Origin: Bog-473 sp963783245
Lineage (GTDB): Bacteria; Actinomycetota; Acidimicrobiia; Acidimicrobiales; RAAP-2
Reading direction: 5' to 3'
DNA: 64,000 nt
NCBI GenBank assembly: GCA_963783245.1
Contig: CAWAMS010000004.1
Coordinates: forward strand, 310,001 to 374,000
Positions 53,940-62,921 of the stretch are shown here, piece by piece (the stretch's first letter is position 1; the number at the start of each line of letters is the position of its first letter). The notes beneath the pieces were generated by a model. The model saw nothing but the letters and a program-made list of their open reading frames with translations, was not told the DNA's origin and did no database searches. A program made the position numbers and the translations under genes.

Positions 53940-54863
53940 TCAGTCCCGGGGATCGCCCGGAACCCGCCACGTGGTGAAGCGAAAGGGAGCGCCGAAGGAG
54001 TCGTCCGGATCGGCGATGATGGTCGTCTCGTCGCGGTCCAGCACGGCGACACCGGTGTCGGCCAGGTGGGCGGCGACCTGGTCCAGGTCCTCGACCGTGA
54101 AGGCCATGGCGTGGCACATGCCGCCGGGATACGCGGCCAGTTCCTTTCCTGCCAGACCGTCTGCTCCCGTCGGGTGCGCGAGCTCCAGCACGGTCTCGGG
54201 GCCCAGTCGCAGATACGTGGACCGCGTCCCTGTCAGCTCCGATGTCCCTTCGAAGATCAGCGAGGCCCCGACGCCCTCGCAGTACAGCGTCGTCGCCCGT
54301 TCGAGGTCGGGGACGACGATGGTCACATAGCAGAGGCGCTCGATGCCCAACGGGTTCGGACTGGATTGCCAGCGCTCTGTCCAACCTGGCTTGAACCGCG
54401 GATCCTTGAACGGCCCGGGGCCCTTCGGGTCGCCGTAGACGGCCTGGGGTTGGAAGAACTCGAGCTGGGTGACCGTGTCTTTGGGGTGGGTGTAGATGTC
54501 GCCTTCTTCGGGCGGTGGGTCCGTGAGCCCCCCCGGTTGCAGGACCCGAATGCCGTAGCCCGTTAGCCGGTCCCACTCCTGGCGGACGTCGTCGCAGAAC
54601 CAGGCGACCGAGTGGAAGTGCCGGCCGAACCGGGCCTGGAAGCGACCGATGGGCATGGCTGCGGCCTCGGGCTCGGCGCTCGGCGACATCGCCTCGATGA
54701 CGGCGTCGCCGATCACCAGGAGCGACCCCATGCGGCGCTCGCGTTCGCCGTACTCGCCGTCCATGACGCCGCGCACCGGGGCGAAGACCCGGTCGTACCA
54801 GTCATCGAGAGGGGCCAGATCCTCGGTGATGTGGGCCACGTGGAACAGCTTGCCGACAGTCAC
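53940..54863 (-). CDS. VOC (glyoxalase/dioxygenase fold) superfamily protein
   Basis: 307 residues, the same length as and clearly paralogous to the protein at 10349-11272. N-terminal KLFHVAHITEDLAPLDDWYD, middle YTHPKDTVTQLEFFQPQ and second half-domain IERLCYVTIVVPDLERA are shared with small changes; both end in PFRFTT. ATG 54863 starts it. The duplicated loci suggest related substrates at two points of the pathway; the exact activity is unknown. Confidence 0.86.
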   Translation of the reverse strand: MTVGKLFHVAHITEDLAPLDDWYDRVFAPVRGVMDGEYGERERRMGSLLVIGDAVIEAMSPSAEPEAAAMPIGRFQARFGRHFHSVAWFCDDVRQEWDRLTGYGIRVLQPGGLTDPPPEEGDIYTHPKDTVTQLEFFQPQAVYGDPKGPGPFKDPRFKPGWTERWQSSPNPLGIERLCYVTIVVPDLERATTLYCEGVGASLIFEGTSELTGTRSTYLRLGPETVLELAHPTGADGLAGKELAAYPGGMCHAMAFTVEDLDQVAAHLADTGVAVLDRDETTIIADPDDSFGAPFRFTTWRVPGDPRD

Positions 54864-54899
54864 AATTGTCTCCCCCTCATCGTGTGTGTTCCTCTCTCA

Positions 54900-54959
54900 C
54901 ATCGGCCCTGCCTGCATCGGCCCTGCCTGCATCGGCCCTGGCTGCATCGGCCCTGGTCG
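54900..54959. repeat. four tandem 15-base units upstream of the VOC gene
   Basis: catcggccctgcctg at 54900, 54915, 54930 and 54945, the last two with single-base changes. It lies between the thioesterase stop (54987) and the VOC start (54863), both on the minus strand. Confidence 0.85.
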
Positions 54960-54986
54960 CGGGCGCCCGGGTCATTCCGACACCCC

Positions 54987-55863
54987 TCAGGAGTGTCCCA
55001 CGCGTGCGATGGCGAGTGCGATGAGTCGATCCTCCCGGCCCCGGTCCCGCACTTCGACACGCACGAGTCCCTGGCCCATTTCGGTAGCCGTTGCCCGCCC
55101 CGGACCGACCCGGACAGCGCTGAGGTAGCGCACATCGAGATCCATCACCGGCAAGCCGGTGAGTGACTCGGCAGCCATCTCGCCGAGCAGGGCCACGGCG
55201 CCACCCTGCACGGAGCCGGCCGCTTGGATGACGAAGGGTGTGCGCGTCGATCTCGGCGACCCCCGGCTCCAAAATGCGGGCTCCGACGTGCTCAGGGAAG
55301 GGCTTCTCCATCGTGCCGACTGTGCGCATGCCACGCGTGAAGGCGGGAGGATGATCTTGGGGCCGGGGTGAACCCATGAACGTGAGGTAGCTGTAGGCCA
55401 CCGGCTTCATCGTCCCGGCGTCGTAGAAGAACACCTCTCCGGCCACCGTCGAGCGTCCCTGCTTCACGATCTCGCCGCGCATCTCGAGCCTGTCCCCGCG
55501 GGTCTCTCCGGGTGCCGGTGCGATGAGCCGGACCACAATGTCCAAGGTCACCGACAGACGGGGCGTGATCATCAATCCCGACGGGACACCGGCCACACAA
55601 TCGGCAATGGTGGCGAGCACCGAGGGCCGGGGGAGGACCGAGCCGGGGGAACGCATCGGCTCGGTGATCGTGGCGTCGCCGGCCGCAGTCACGTTGTCCT
55701 CTGACACGCCGAAGCTGAAGGGGATGGCGGAAAGGAAGGTTCCGCCCTCCGCGGACTGCTGCGGCGTGCGGGGTATCGGCGGTGGTCCGGGGGGCGCCGG
55801 CGTCACCGAGGGTGACGATGTGCCTTTCGGTCCCGGTGTAACCGTCTCGTCAAGGTCGGCCAT
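54987..55863 (-). CDS. double-hotdog thioesterase-like protein (one frameshift)
   Basis: About 291 residues with two hotdog halves: SVLATIADCVAGVPSG in the first and IQAAGSVQGGAVALLGEMAA in the second, each placed like the PaaI helix. A one-base skip near 55240 joins VAEIDAH to PFVIQAAGS. The first 40 residues are Pro/Thr-rich and probably disordered. ATG 55863. Likely acyl-CoA thioesterase or an acyl-CoA-binding relative. Confidence 0.78.
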
Positions 55864-55986
55864 GGCGCCGAGACGCTACCCGTGTTGGCGACGGGAGGCC
55901 CATTTCCGACCGGTCGCACCCGCTGCCGCAGCCTCCCGGCCGGTGGCGCACCACCTGCCGCACCGGCGTGGCTAGCGTGCTCGCTC

Positions 55987-56727
55987 ATGAACGAGCAAGG
56001 TGTTGGCGATCGCCAGGTGACAATCTCCGGCGTCGACGGCGATCTCACCGGTGTGCTGATCTCGCCGGCCGGCCAGGGCCTGCACCCGGCCGTCTTGGTT
56101 CTGCCTGAGATCGACGGGTTCTGCGATGGCACGGTGGCGGCGGCCCGACGACTTGCCGCTTCGGGCTACGTCGCACTGGCACTCGACCCCTTCGCCCCCT
56201 ACGGCTCGACGCCGAGGTTGCGTGGGAGCGAGGACACCATGGCGTGGTTGGCCCAGCTCAACGACCGGCGTCAACTCTCGGATCTTGCAATGGCCCTCGC
56301 CTGGATGAGAGACCTTCCCGCCGTCGACGCCGACCGGGTGGGATTGGTGGGCTTTTCGGTTGGCGGGCGCTACGGCATGATGCTGACAACCGAGCCGCAC
56401 GGACTCCGGGCGGTCGCAACCTTCTATTCGCGGCCGTGGCCCGGGGGAGCGATCGCCGAGGTGGCGTTGGCGCCGGGCAACCATGTCGAGAAGTTCAAAG
56501 CACCGGTCTGCGCGGTCTTCGGCGCCGAGGACGAGCTGATCCCGCCGGAAATGGTCGAAGAATTCAGGTCCTTGCTGGTGCGGCACCCGTCATCGGGTCA
56601 CGAGCTGCATGTCGTCCCCGGCAGGCACTTCTTCGCCAACGAGAGCCGCCCCCGCCGCTATGTGCCCGAATCGGCCGAGTTGGCGTGGACCATCGTGCTC
56701 GGGTTCCTGGCGACCCACATGGAGTGA
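55987..56727 (+). CDS. dienelactone hydrolase family protein, serine-nucleophile type
   Basis: 246-residue alpha/beta hydrolase. The nucleophile motif is GFSVGGRYGM, with Ser where true dienelactone hydrolases (and the copy at 31835) have Cys. GAEDELIPPE supplies Asp and PGRHFFAN the His. ATG 55987. It diverges from the thioesterase gene. Esterase or lactonase activity is likely. Confidence 0.87.
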   Translation: MNEQGVGDRQVTISGVDGDLTGVLISPAGQGLHPAVLVLPEIDGFCDGTVAAARRLAASGYVALALDPFAPYGSTPRLRGSEDTMAWLAQLNDRRQLSDLAMALAWMRDLPAVDADRVGLVGFSVGGRYGMMLTTEPHGLRAVATFYSRPWPGGAIAEVALAPGNHVEKFKAPVCAVFGAEDELIPPEMVEEFRSLLVRHPSSGHELHVVPGRHFFANESRPRRYVPESAELAWTIVLGFLATHME

Positions 56728-56803
56728 CCGGCGGCCCACCGCCTCCGTCCTCCCGCAGCTCTGTCATTGTCAACCCGTGGTCACCGCGTCAGCCGGTGGA
56801 CGC

Positions 56804-56877
56804 TGTCACTCGGTGCTCGGTGCTCGGTCGGTCGGTGGTCGCGTGTCACTCGGTGGTCGGTGTCACTCGGTGGTGCT
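56804..56877. repeat. 17-base repeat overlapping the TetR stop codon
   Basis: tgtcactcggtggtcgg-like copies at 56804, 56844 and 56861, separated by a shorter run of ctcggtgctcggtcggtcgg. The last copies overlap the end of the TetR gene on the minus strand (stop at 56863). Confidence 0.75.
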
Positions 56878-57648
56878 GATCCCCAAAGCCCGGTAGGTGA
56901 AGTCAACGAGCTGTTCGAGGTCTCTCCTGTCGGGCTCGGTCCGGCGAATCAAGTGATGGCGGATGGCGTCCATCGTGTAGCCGAAGATGATCCTCGCATC
57001 CCTTGCCGGATTTGGGCTCACCGCGGTGCCCCGCGCCACGGCCTCGGTGATCTCGCGTTCGAGGGGAGCGATCACGAGCGCCTTGCTGTGGTCGAATTGG
57101 TCGGGGTAGAGGTGGGCCAGCTGTCCCACCCCGAGCGCCCATGGGAGGGTGCGCCGTGCCGCTGAGGGAACGATGGCCTGGCGCATGAAGCCCTCGAGCC
57201 ATACCCGGATGCGGGGCACCGGAGCGTCGAGGGGCGCCATCTTGCTTTCGATGTAATCGGCGAGCTGCAAGGAGGCAGTCTCGAGCGCGACCAACAGCAG
57301 GTCGTCCTTGGAGCGGAAGTGTCGGTAGAAGGCCTTGGTGGAGACGCCCGCCTCCTGGAGGATCTCGCGCACCGACGGCTCGAAACTCCCCGTGCGGGCT
57401 GCGACCGTCCACGTCGCGGTGATGAGGAGATTCACCTCGTCGGCGACTTCAACTTCGATTTCGGCGTCAGTGTCGGGCTCAGCGTCAGCGTCAGCGTCAG
57501 CCTCGCTGCGGCGGGGGGCGTCAAGAGACCCCCCTCGCTGGTCGAGGGATCTCCCCTGATTGGGGGGGAACCCAGGTTCGTGAGGTTCCAGCCCCGGAGG
57601 CGGTGCGTCCAGTTGGAGCAACTCGGCGGCCCGACCTTTGTCACTCAC
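56863..57648 (-). CDS. TetR-family transcriptional regulator
   Basis: 261 residues from GTG 57648. The helix-turn-helix is VREILQEAGVSTKAFYRHF followed by RSKDDLLLVAL, the TetR signature. The ligand-binding domain is all-helical, ending in VDFTYRALGIS. An unusual N-terminal extension of about 70 residues contains acidic Asp/Ala/Glu repeats from a six-base DNA repeat. The only regulator seen in the window; it may control the catabolic genes, with palindromes at 16281 and 60023 as candidate sites. Confidence 0.87.
   Translation of the reverse strand: MSDKGRAAELLQLDAPPPGLEPHEPGFPPNQGRSLDQRGGSLDAPRRSEADADADAEPDTDAEIEVEVADEVNLLITATWTVAARTGSFEPSVREILQEAGVSTKAFYRHFRSKDDLLLVALETASLQLADYIESKMAPLDAPVPRIRVWLEGFMRQAIVPSAARRTLPWALGVGQLAHLYPDQFDHSKALVIAPLEREITEAVARGTAVSPNPARDARIIFGYTMDAIRHHLIRRTEPDRRDLEQLVDFTYRALGISTTE
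57478..57507. repeat. six-base repeat (gtcagc) within the TetR gene
   Basis: Four to five gtcagc/ctcagc units encode the acidic Asp-Ala run in the N-terminal extension of the regulator. The unit length keeps frame. Confidence 0.75.
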
Positions 57649-57754
57649 GTTGGGGCAGCTTAGATGCTGTGAACGAGTCCGGCCGTCTGTGGTGCGATAG
57701 CCGTTGCCACCGGGTCTGCGCACCTCACATCGACCGCCACTAGCCTGCCCGGAC

Positions 57755-58393
57755 ATGACAGGGGACAAGCGGTTGGGGATCGTCAGCGTTGCGTTCGGAG
57801 CGGAGTGCGGATATCCCGAGGCGGGCCGCCGCGCTGCCGAGCTCGGTTTCGACCACATCGACATCGGCCTCGACCGACTCGAGGGCGAAGAACCCGAGCT
57901 GGCGCTCCCCATCGGCGACCGCATCGGATCGGAGCCACGCACCGGGTGCACGGTGCGCCCTCCTCGCAAGTGCACCTGGGACGAAGGAGTGGCGTTCCTC
58001 CGCCAACAGCCGAACATCCGGGTCGAGCCCGGCCCACGATCCCTCCTCGATACGGCCGAGTCGATCCGCGCCATGTGCGAGGCCGTACCGGGGCTCACGC
58101 TGACCCTCGACACCGGATGGTCGGTCTTCTGCGGCTTCGACCCATTGGAGGTGGCCGATCTCGTCGGTCATGTCCAGCTCCGTCAGGCGAAGCCCGGTCT
58201 GCCCCAGATGCACATCGACGAAGACGGCGACGTCGATTTTCCGGCGGTCTTCGCCGGCTTCGCGGCGATCGGCTATACGGGCCTGTTCAGCGTGGAGTAC
58301 TTCAACCTGCCCGACCTCAAGTTGCCCCTCGACGATCCGGTCGGCTGGAGCGTCGACTTGATGCATCGGGTCCGCCCGATGATCACTTCCTGA
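57755..58393 (+). CDS. sugar phosphate isomerase/epimerase-like TIM-barrel protein
   Basis: 212 residues from ATG 57755 (MTGDKRLGIVSVAFGAECG). AAELGFDHIDIGLDRL, LTLTLDTGWSVFCGFDP and HVQLRQAKPGLPQMHIDEDG fit the xylose-isomerase-like fold with metal-binding Asp, His and Glu positions. Shorter than the usual 260-290 residues. It diverges from the TetR gene. The substrate is unknown; such proteins also act in non-sugar catabolic clusters. Confidence 0.8.
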   Translation: MTGDKRLGIVSVAFGAECGYPEAGRRAAELGFDHIDIGLDRLEGEEPELALPIGDRIGSEPRTGCTVRPPRKCTWDEGVAFLRQQPNIRVEPGPRSLLDTAESIRAMCEAVPGLTLTLDTGWSVFCGFDPLEVADLVGHVQLRQAKPGLPQMHIDEDGDVDFPAVFAGFAAIGYTGLFSVEYFNLPDLKLPLDDPVGWSVDLMHRVRPMITS

Positions 58394-58397
58394 GCCC

Positions 58398-58467
58398 CAC
58401 GGAACCGGCCCACGGAACCGGGCCGCACGGAACCGGGCCGCACGGAACCGGCCCACGGAACCGGGCC
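58398..58467. repeat. five-copy repeat with hairpins filling a convergent gap
   Basis: cacggaaccggcc/cacggaaccgggccg units start at 58398, 58411, 58426, 58441 and 58454. cggccc-acggaacc-gggccg can pair with a 6-base stem. The array fills the whole gap between the epimerase stop (58393) and the aldehyde dehydrogenase stop (58468). Confidence 0.85.
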
Positions 58468-59904
58468 TCAAGACCCGATGGCGATCCCGCAGACCTTGGT
58501 GTCCTGATACTCGGCGAGGCCTTCGTGTCCGCCTTCTCGCCCGAGGCCACTCTGCTTCACGCCCCCGAACGGCACCGCGGCCGAGGTCGGGTTGATGTCG
58601 TTGATGCCGATGATGCCGAAGTCGAGCGCTTCGGCCACACGGAGTGCTCGATCCAGATCACGGGTGTAGATGTACGACGCCAGACCGTACGTCGTGTCAT
58701 TTGCGGCCGCAATCACCTCGTCCTCGTCGTCGAACACGATCACGGGAGCGATAGGCCCGAATGTCTCTTCCCGGTAGATCATCATGTCGGCGGTCACGCC
58801 CGAGAGGACCGTCGGTGCGAAGTACTGACCCCCGTCGAACTCATCGCCGCTCAAACGGGCGCCCCCGGTGACGACGGTGGCGCCGTGGGCGAGCGCATCG
58901 GCGACCTGGCGTTGCATCTTCTCCATGGCGGGAGCGTCGATCAACGGCCCGACGGTGACGCCGTCCGTGGCTCCATTGCCTGGGCGGAGCTTCCCTACTC
59001 GCGCCTCCAACTCGGCGAGGAAGGGTTCGGCCACCGACCGATGGACAAAGATCCGGTTGGGGCAGATGCAGGCCTGTCCGGTGTTCAAGAACTTCACCAA
59101 TGCGGCGCCCTTGGCCGCATGGACAGGGTCGGCGTCGGCGAACACCAGGAACGGTGCGTGGCCACCGAGCTCGAGTGACACGCGCTTCAACTGGTCCGAG
59201 GCACGCCGGGCGATCTCCTTTCCTACGTCGGTCGACCCGGTGAAACTGATCTTGCGCACCACGGGGTTGGTCAAGAGCTCGTCGGCCACCGGAAGGGGGT
59301 CGCTTGTGGTGACCAGGTTGATCACGCCGGGAGGGAAGCCGGCTTCCTCCAAAATGCGGAATGTCTCCATCGCGCACAACGGCGTCTGCTCCGCTGGCTT
59401 GAGGACGATGGTGCAGCCGGCGGCGACCGCCGGCGCGATCTTGCGGGTCAGCATCGAGACCGGGTAGTTCCACGGAGTGATGGCCGCCGCCACCCCGATG
59501 GGCTGGCGCAGCACGATGAACCGTTGGTCCGCCCTCGACGATGGGATCGTCTCGCCGTACGAGCGCTTGGCCTCCTCGGCGAACCAGAGCAGGAAATCCG
59601 CGGCATAGGTCACTTCGTTGCGGGCCATGCGCAGCGGCTTGCCCTGCTCGGCGGTCATCAACTGGGCGAGCTCTTCCCGGCGCGCCGTCATGAGTCGCCA
59701 CGCCTCGTAGAGAAGGGCCGACCGCTCGTACACCGTGGTCTTGGACCACACGGGGAACGCTGCGTGGGCGGCGCTCACCGCACGTTCGGCATCGGCGCGT
59801 TCGGCATCGGCGGCCTCGCCGAGTATCTCGCCGTTCGCCGGGTTGAGGGAGGTGAAGGTCCGTCCCGACTTGGATGCTTCCCATTTTCCGTCGATGAATA
59901 GCAA
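58468..59904 (-). CDS. NAD(P)-dependent aldehyde dehydrogenase, succinate-semialdehyde dehydrogenase (GabD)-like
   Basis: 478 residues. TPWNYPVSMLTRKIAPA, catalytic Glu in LELGGHAPFLVF and catalytic Cys in NTGQACICPNRIFV give a GabD-like pattern, and DINPTSAAVPFGGVKQSGLG closes it. The start is TTG 59904, supported by aaaggag with 7 bases of spacing; no ATG or GTG in frame fits better. Only distantly like the tandem pair at 38143-41144. Oxidises a semialdehyde to the acid. Confidence 0.92.
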   Translation of the reverse strand: MLFIDGKWEASKSGRTFTSLNPANGEILGEAADAERADAERAVSAAHAAFPVWSKTTVYERSALLYEAWRLMTARREELAQLMTAEQGKPLRMARNEVTYAADFLLWFAEEAKRSYGETIPSSRADQRFIVLRQPIGVAAAITPWNYPVSMLTRKIAPAVAAGCTIVLKPAEQTPLCAMETFRILEEAGFPPGVINLVTTSDPLPVADELLTNPVVRKISFTGSTDVGKEIARRASDQLKRVSLELGGHAPFLVFADADPVHAAKGAALVKFLNTGQACICPNRIFVHRSVAEPFLAELEARVGKLRPGNGATDGVTVGPLIDAPAMEKMQRQVADALAHGATVVTGGARLSGDEFDGGQYFAPTVLSGVTADMMIYREETFGPIAPVIVFDDEDEVIAAANDTTYGLASYIYTRDLDRALRVAEALDFGIIGINDINPTSAAVPFGGVKQSGLGREGGHEGLAEYQDTKVCGIAIGS

Positions 59905-60022
59905 CGCACTGCTCCTTTATGCCGACGAACGCTTCAGTCGAACTCTCCAGCCCGATCTCTCTGGTGCAGCTCTTTCGATACACGACCCTCACTGACCCGA
60001 TGGTCATGGCAGATCGTCTTTA

Positions 60023-60031
60023 GGTTAAACC
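60023..60031. promoter_or_regulatory. 9-base palindrome in a divergent promoter region
   Basis: ggtt-a-aacc lies between the aldehyde dehydrogenase start (59904, minus) and the epimerase start (60158, plus) in an AT-richer stretch. A candidate operator half; short, so weak on its own. Confidence 0.3.
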
Positions 60032-60157
60032 GATTGCTCTCCGGGGACCCGCAACCCGATGATGTGCAACCAGGGGAGTGCCACCCCGGACGGGTGGCCA
60101 GGTGGCAGAGTCGCAGGGTCCCGAGTCCTAAGTCCCAAAGGGGAAGAGAGGAGTCCG

Positions 60158-60980
60158 ATGAATCCGACCGGCGAGTCGGTGGGATCCTCGCCTCTGCGTC
60201 AACTCCCTTTCGAGTCAGCACTGGACGCTCTCCGAGGATCTCGAGTGCTACGAGCGCCTCGGTATCGATCGGATCTCCCTGTTCATGCCCAAACTGCGAC
60301 ATGCCGGCATCGATCGTGCCGAGGCGGAGATCAAGGCCGGCGGGTTCCGGGTTGACGGGATCCTGCCGGGGAGCTCGTTCGACCTCCTCGATGAAGCAAC
60401 GTGGTCACGCACCCGCGATGCCCTGGTACTGGGGATCGAAATGGCGAAGAGGCTCGGCGCTGCGACCGTGCAGACCGTGGGAGGGACAGCCGGCGGGTGG
60501 CCGTACGAAGTGGCGGTCGAACGGTTTGCCCGGGCCATCGCCCCGGTCGCCGCAGTTGCAGAGGCGGCCGGTATCCACCTGGCGCTCGAAGCGACCCGGC
60601 CCCAGTTCGCCCACATCGGCTTTACGCACACGCTGCGGGACGCCCTGGCTGTCGCGGCGGATTTGGGGCTCTGGGTCGTCGCCGATACCGCCCACAGTTG
60701 GTGGGAGCCCAACGTCGCGGGCATCCTTACACGGGGAGTGTCCCGGATCGCCGTGTTGCAAGTGGCTGACCTGGCGTTTCGTTCCCCGGTGCTCGAGCGC
60801 CTCGTCCCGGGCGACGGCTCCATCGCCTTGCGCCGGTTGCTCAGCGCAATGCTCGATGCCGGCTTCTCCGGACCATTCGAGCTCGAGATCCTCGGGAGTG
60901 CCATCGAAAACGAAGGGTACGAAAAGGCCATGAGGCGCTCGTTCGAGTATCTGACCAGCCTCCTGGCGGGTCTGAACTGA
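60158..60980 (+). CDS. sugar phosphate isomerase/epimerase family protein (one frameshift near the start)
   Basis: ATG 60158 has gaggag upstream but its frame leaves the family after about 11 codons; skipping one base near 60192 gives SQHWTLSEDLECYERLGIDR and continues to the stop at 60980. About 273 residues. EMAKRLGAATVQTVGG, GIHLALEATRPQFAH and ADTAHSWWEPN carry the expected metal-binding acid and His residues of the hydroxypyruvate-isomerase-like barrel. The in-frame ATG at 60285 would lose the first two barrel elements. Confidence 0.78.
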
Positions 60981-60990
60981 CCGCTGGTAA

Positions 60991-61013
60991 GGTAACGGAA
61001 AACAACTGTTACC
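60991..61013. promoter_or_regulatory. inverted repeat upstream of the amidohydrolase gene
   Basis: ggtaac (60991-60996) and gttacc (61008-61013) flank an AT-rich 11-base spacer; aacgg and ccgtt give a second overlapping pair. About 75 bases before the ATG at 61087. A plausible operator or promoter-overlapping site. Confidence 0.4.
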
Positions 61014-61086
61014 CGTTGGCCTGCACTGATGGCTCGTCAGAGGACGATGCCGGGGTATGGGTCGATCAAGAAGGGGGCTACACAAC

Positions 61087-62283
61087 ATGCCGTCAAGAGC
61101 GCTCGACTTTCCGGTGTTTGATGCCGACAACCACATGTACGAGAAGCCCGAAGCATTCACCAAGTACCTGCCGAAGGAGTACGACGGCTTCATCAAGTAC
61201 GTGCAGGTGGATGGCCGTACCAAGATCGCCGTCAACAACAAGATCAGCGACTACATCCCGAACCCCACATTCGAAGTAGTGGCCGCACCGGGCGCCCAGG
61301 AGCAGTACTTCAAGGAGGGCAACCCCGAGGGTAAGTCCCGCCGGGAGACCTTGGGCAAGGGTGTCCGGGCCCATCCCGGTTACGGTGACCCGGAGCCCCG
61401 CATCAAGCTGCTCGACGAGTTGGGCATTGATCGGGCCCTCATCTGGCCGACCTTGGCGAGCCTCTTGGAGGAGCGGGTGCATGACAACCCCCGCGCCGTC
61501 CACGCCGTCGTCCACGCGCTGAACCAATGGATGGCCGAGCACTGGACGTTCAACTACGACAACCGGATGTTCACCACCCCGGTCATCCACCTCGGCATCG
61601 TCGACGAGGCGAGCCGTGAACTCGACTGGGTGCTCGAGCGGGGTGCCAAAATCATCCTGGTCCGCCCGGCCCCGGTCTGGGGTTTCGAGGGCCCTCGTTC
61701 GCCGGCACTGCCCGAGTTCGACTCATTCTGGGCCAAAGTGGCCGAAGCCGACATCTTGGTGGGCATGCACTCGTCGGACAGCGGCTATCAGCGCTACACC
61801 AACGAGTGGGAGGGTGTCCGCGACGGTGAAATGACGCCCTTCAAGGGTGGTTCTGGCTTTGCCGCCATCACCGGCCACGCCGGACGTCCGATCATCGACA
61901 CCATCGCTTCACTCATTGGGCACGGGCTCTGCACGCGCTTTCCGACCTTGCGTTTCACGCCGGTGGAGAACGGGTCGAACTGGGTGCGGCCACTCCTGGG
62001 TGACATGGAGTACGCCTACCACCACAGTCCCAACGTGTTCGAGGAGAATCCGGTCGACGTCTTCAAGCGGAACATCTACGTGCACCCGTTCCACGAAGAA
62101 GACCCCAAGGGCCTCATCGAACTGCTCGGTGCAGACCGTGTGCTTTTCGGGTCGGACTATCCGCACCCCGAGGGCATGGTCGACCCCATCACCTTCGTCG
62201 ACGACCTTGAGGGGCTGCCCAAGGAAGACATCGAGAAGGTCATGGGCGGCAACCTCAACCGCCTGATGGGCTTCGCAGCCTGA
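61087..62283 (+). CDS. amidohydrolase-2 family metal-dependent hydrolase
   Basis: 398 residues from ATG 61087. VFDADNHMYEKPEAFTKYLP is the N-terminal metal-binding segment, and GADRVLFGSDYPHPEGMVDP the C-terminal one with the conserved Asp. Intact, unlike the relative at 25398. Family members hydrolyse or decarboxylate carboxylic-acid and amide substrates; related proteins occur in aromatic and terpenoid catabolic regions. Substrate not assigned. Confidence 0.9.
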   Translation: MPSRALDFPVFDADNHMYEKPEAFTKYLPKEYDGFIKYVQVDGRTKIAVNNKISDYIPNPTFEVVAAPGAQEQYFKEGNPEGKSRRETLGKGVRAHPGYGDPEPRIKLLDELGIDRALIWPTLASLLEERVHDNPRAVHAVVHALNQWMAEHWTFNYDNRMFTTPVIHLGIVDEASRELDWVLERGAKIILVRPAPVWGFEGPRSPALPEFDSFWAKVAEADILVGMHSSDSGYQRYTNEWEGVRDGEMTPFKGGSGFAAITGHAGRPIIDTIASLIGHGLCTRFPTLRFTPVENGSNWVRPLLGDMEYAYHHSPNVFEENPVDVFKRNIYVHPFHEEDPKGLIELLGADRVLFGSDYPHPEGMVDPITFVDDLEGLPKEDIEKVMGGNLNRLMGFAA

Positions 62284-62301
62284 CCTTCAGCTTCATCTAC
62301 G

Positions 62302-62342
62302 CCGCGCTCCGCTGTCCGCCCCCCGACAAGAAGGGAGCGCGG
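62302..62342. terminator. hairpin downstream of the amidohydrolase gene
   Basis: ccgcgctcc (62302-62310) pairs with ggagcgcgg (62334-62342), a 9-base stem with a 23-base loop, about 20 bases after the stop. A second tight hairpin, cggcgg-tag-ccgccg, follows at 62351-62365. No T-tract is present. Confidence 0.45.
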
Positions 62343-62365
62343 ACGCGGGTCGGCGGTAGCCGCCG

Positions 62366-62583
62366 TCGCCCTCACATGGTGGGTCGGTTAGGCCGGCTTG
62401 CATTTGAGAGCCTGGCGTGGGTCACGGGCGGCGCGGGTCACGGACGGAGCGGGTTCTTGGCGGTTGTCACGGACGCGTAACGATGCGGCCGTTTCCCCCA
62501 CATCAACCGCATTGATCAAGTGAACTGATTCGGAATGCCGCCACTCCGTTTTGTCGGGGTTATCAGCTGCTCAGACAGGTATG
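62366..62583. other. non-coding stretch between amidohydrolase and DUF3303-like genes
   Basis: Together with the hairpins before it and the repeat after it, about 360 bases without a gene. I see nothing recognisable here. Confidence 0.4.
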
Positions 62584-62650
62584 CACGGCTACACGGATTT
62601 GCACGGCTACACGGATTTGCACGGCTACACGGATTTGCACGGCTACTCGG
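62584..62650. repeat. 18-base tandem repeat overlapping the stop of the DUF3303-like gene
   Basis: cacggctacacggatttg at 62584, 62602 and 62620, plus a partial copy at 62638-62650 that covers the stop codon (62643-62645) of the minus-strand gene. Exact identity among the three full copies suggests recent origin. Confidence 0.88.
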
Positions 62651-62921
62651 ACAGATATGCAGCTATCGGACCGACAGCGTCATCGATCGTCACAACCGGC
62701 GTGATCGTGAATGTCATGAATTCCGAGTACGACAGAGCGCTCGCATAGGCCGCAGTTGAATCGTCGTTGTCGCTGATGGTGAAGCCACCCGATCCATCCA
62801 CCCGGACGTAGTGCGCAATCTCGCCGGGACCCGGGCCCTGCTTCCCAAAAACGTCCATCAGCCGGGTGACCTCGGGCTTCGACATGCCTGGCTTCAATCG
62901 GTACTCAGTGATGAACAACAT
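62643..62921 (-). CDS. DUF3303-like small protein
   Basis: 92 residues from ATG 62921, with aaggaga 6 bases upstream. MLFITEYRLKPGMSKPEVTR, HYVRVDGSGGFTISDNDD and FTITPVVTIDDA resemble DUF3303 proteins (ferredoxin-like alpha/beta fold, related to ABM monooxygenase-like folds). Function unknown. It stands alone, facing the amidohydrolase. Confidence 0.75.
   Translation of the reverse strand: MLFITEYRLKPGMSKPEVTRLMDVFGKQGPGPGEIAHYVRVDGSGGFTISDNDDSTAAYASALSYSEFMTFTITPVVTIDDAVGPIAAYLSE

Noticed and set aside
62584..62650. Short CRISPR-like array
   Set aside because: Units are directly adjacent with no spacers, only about 3.5 copies, and no cas genes are present. The same holds for the other arrays.
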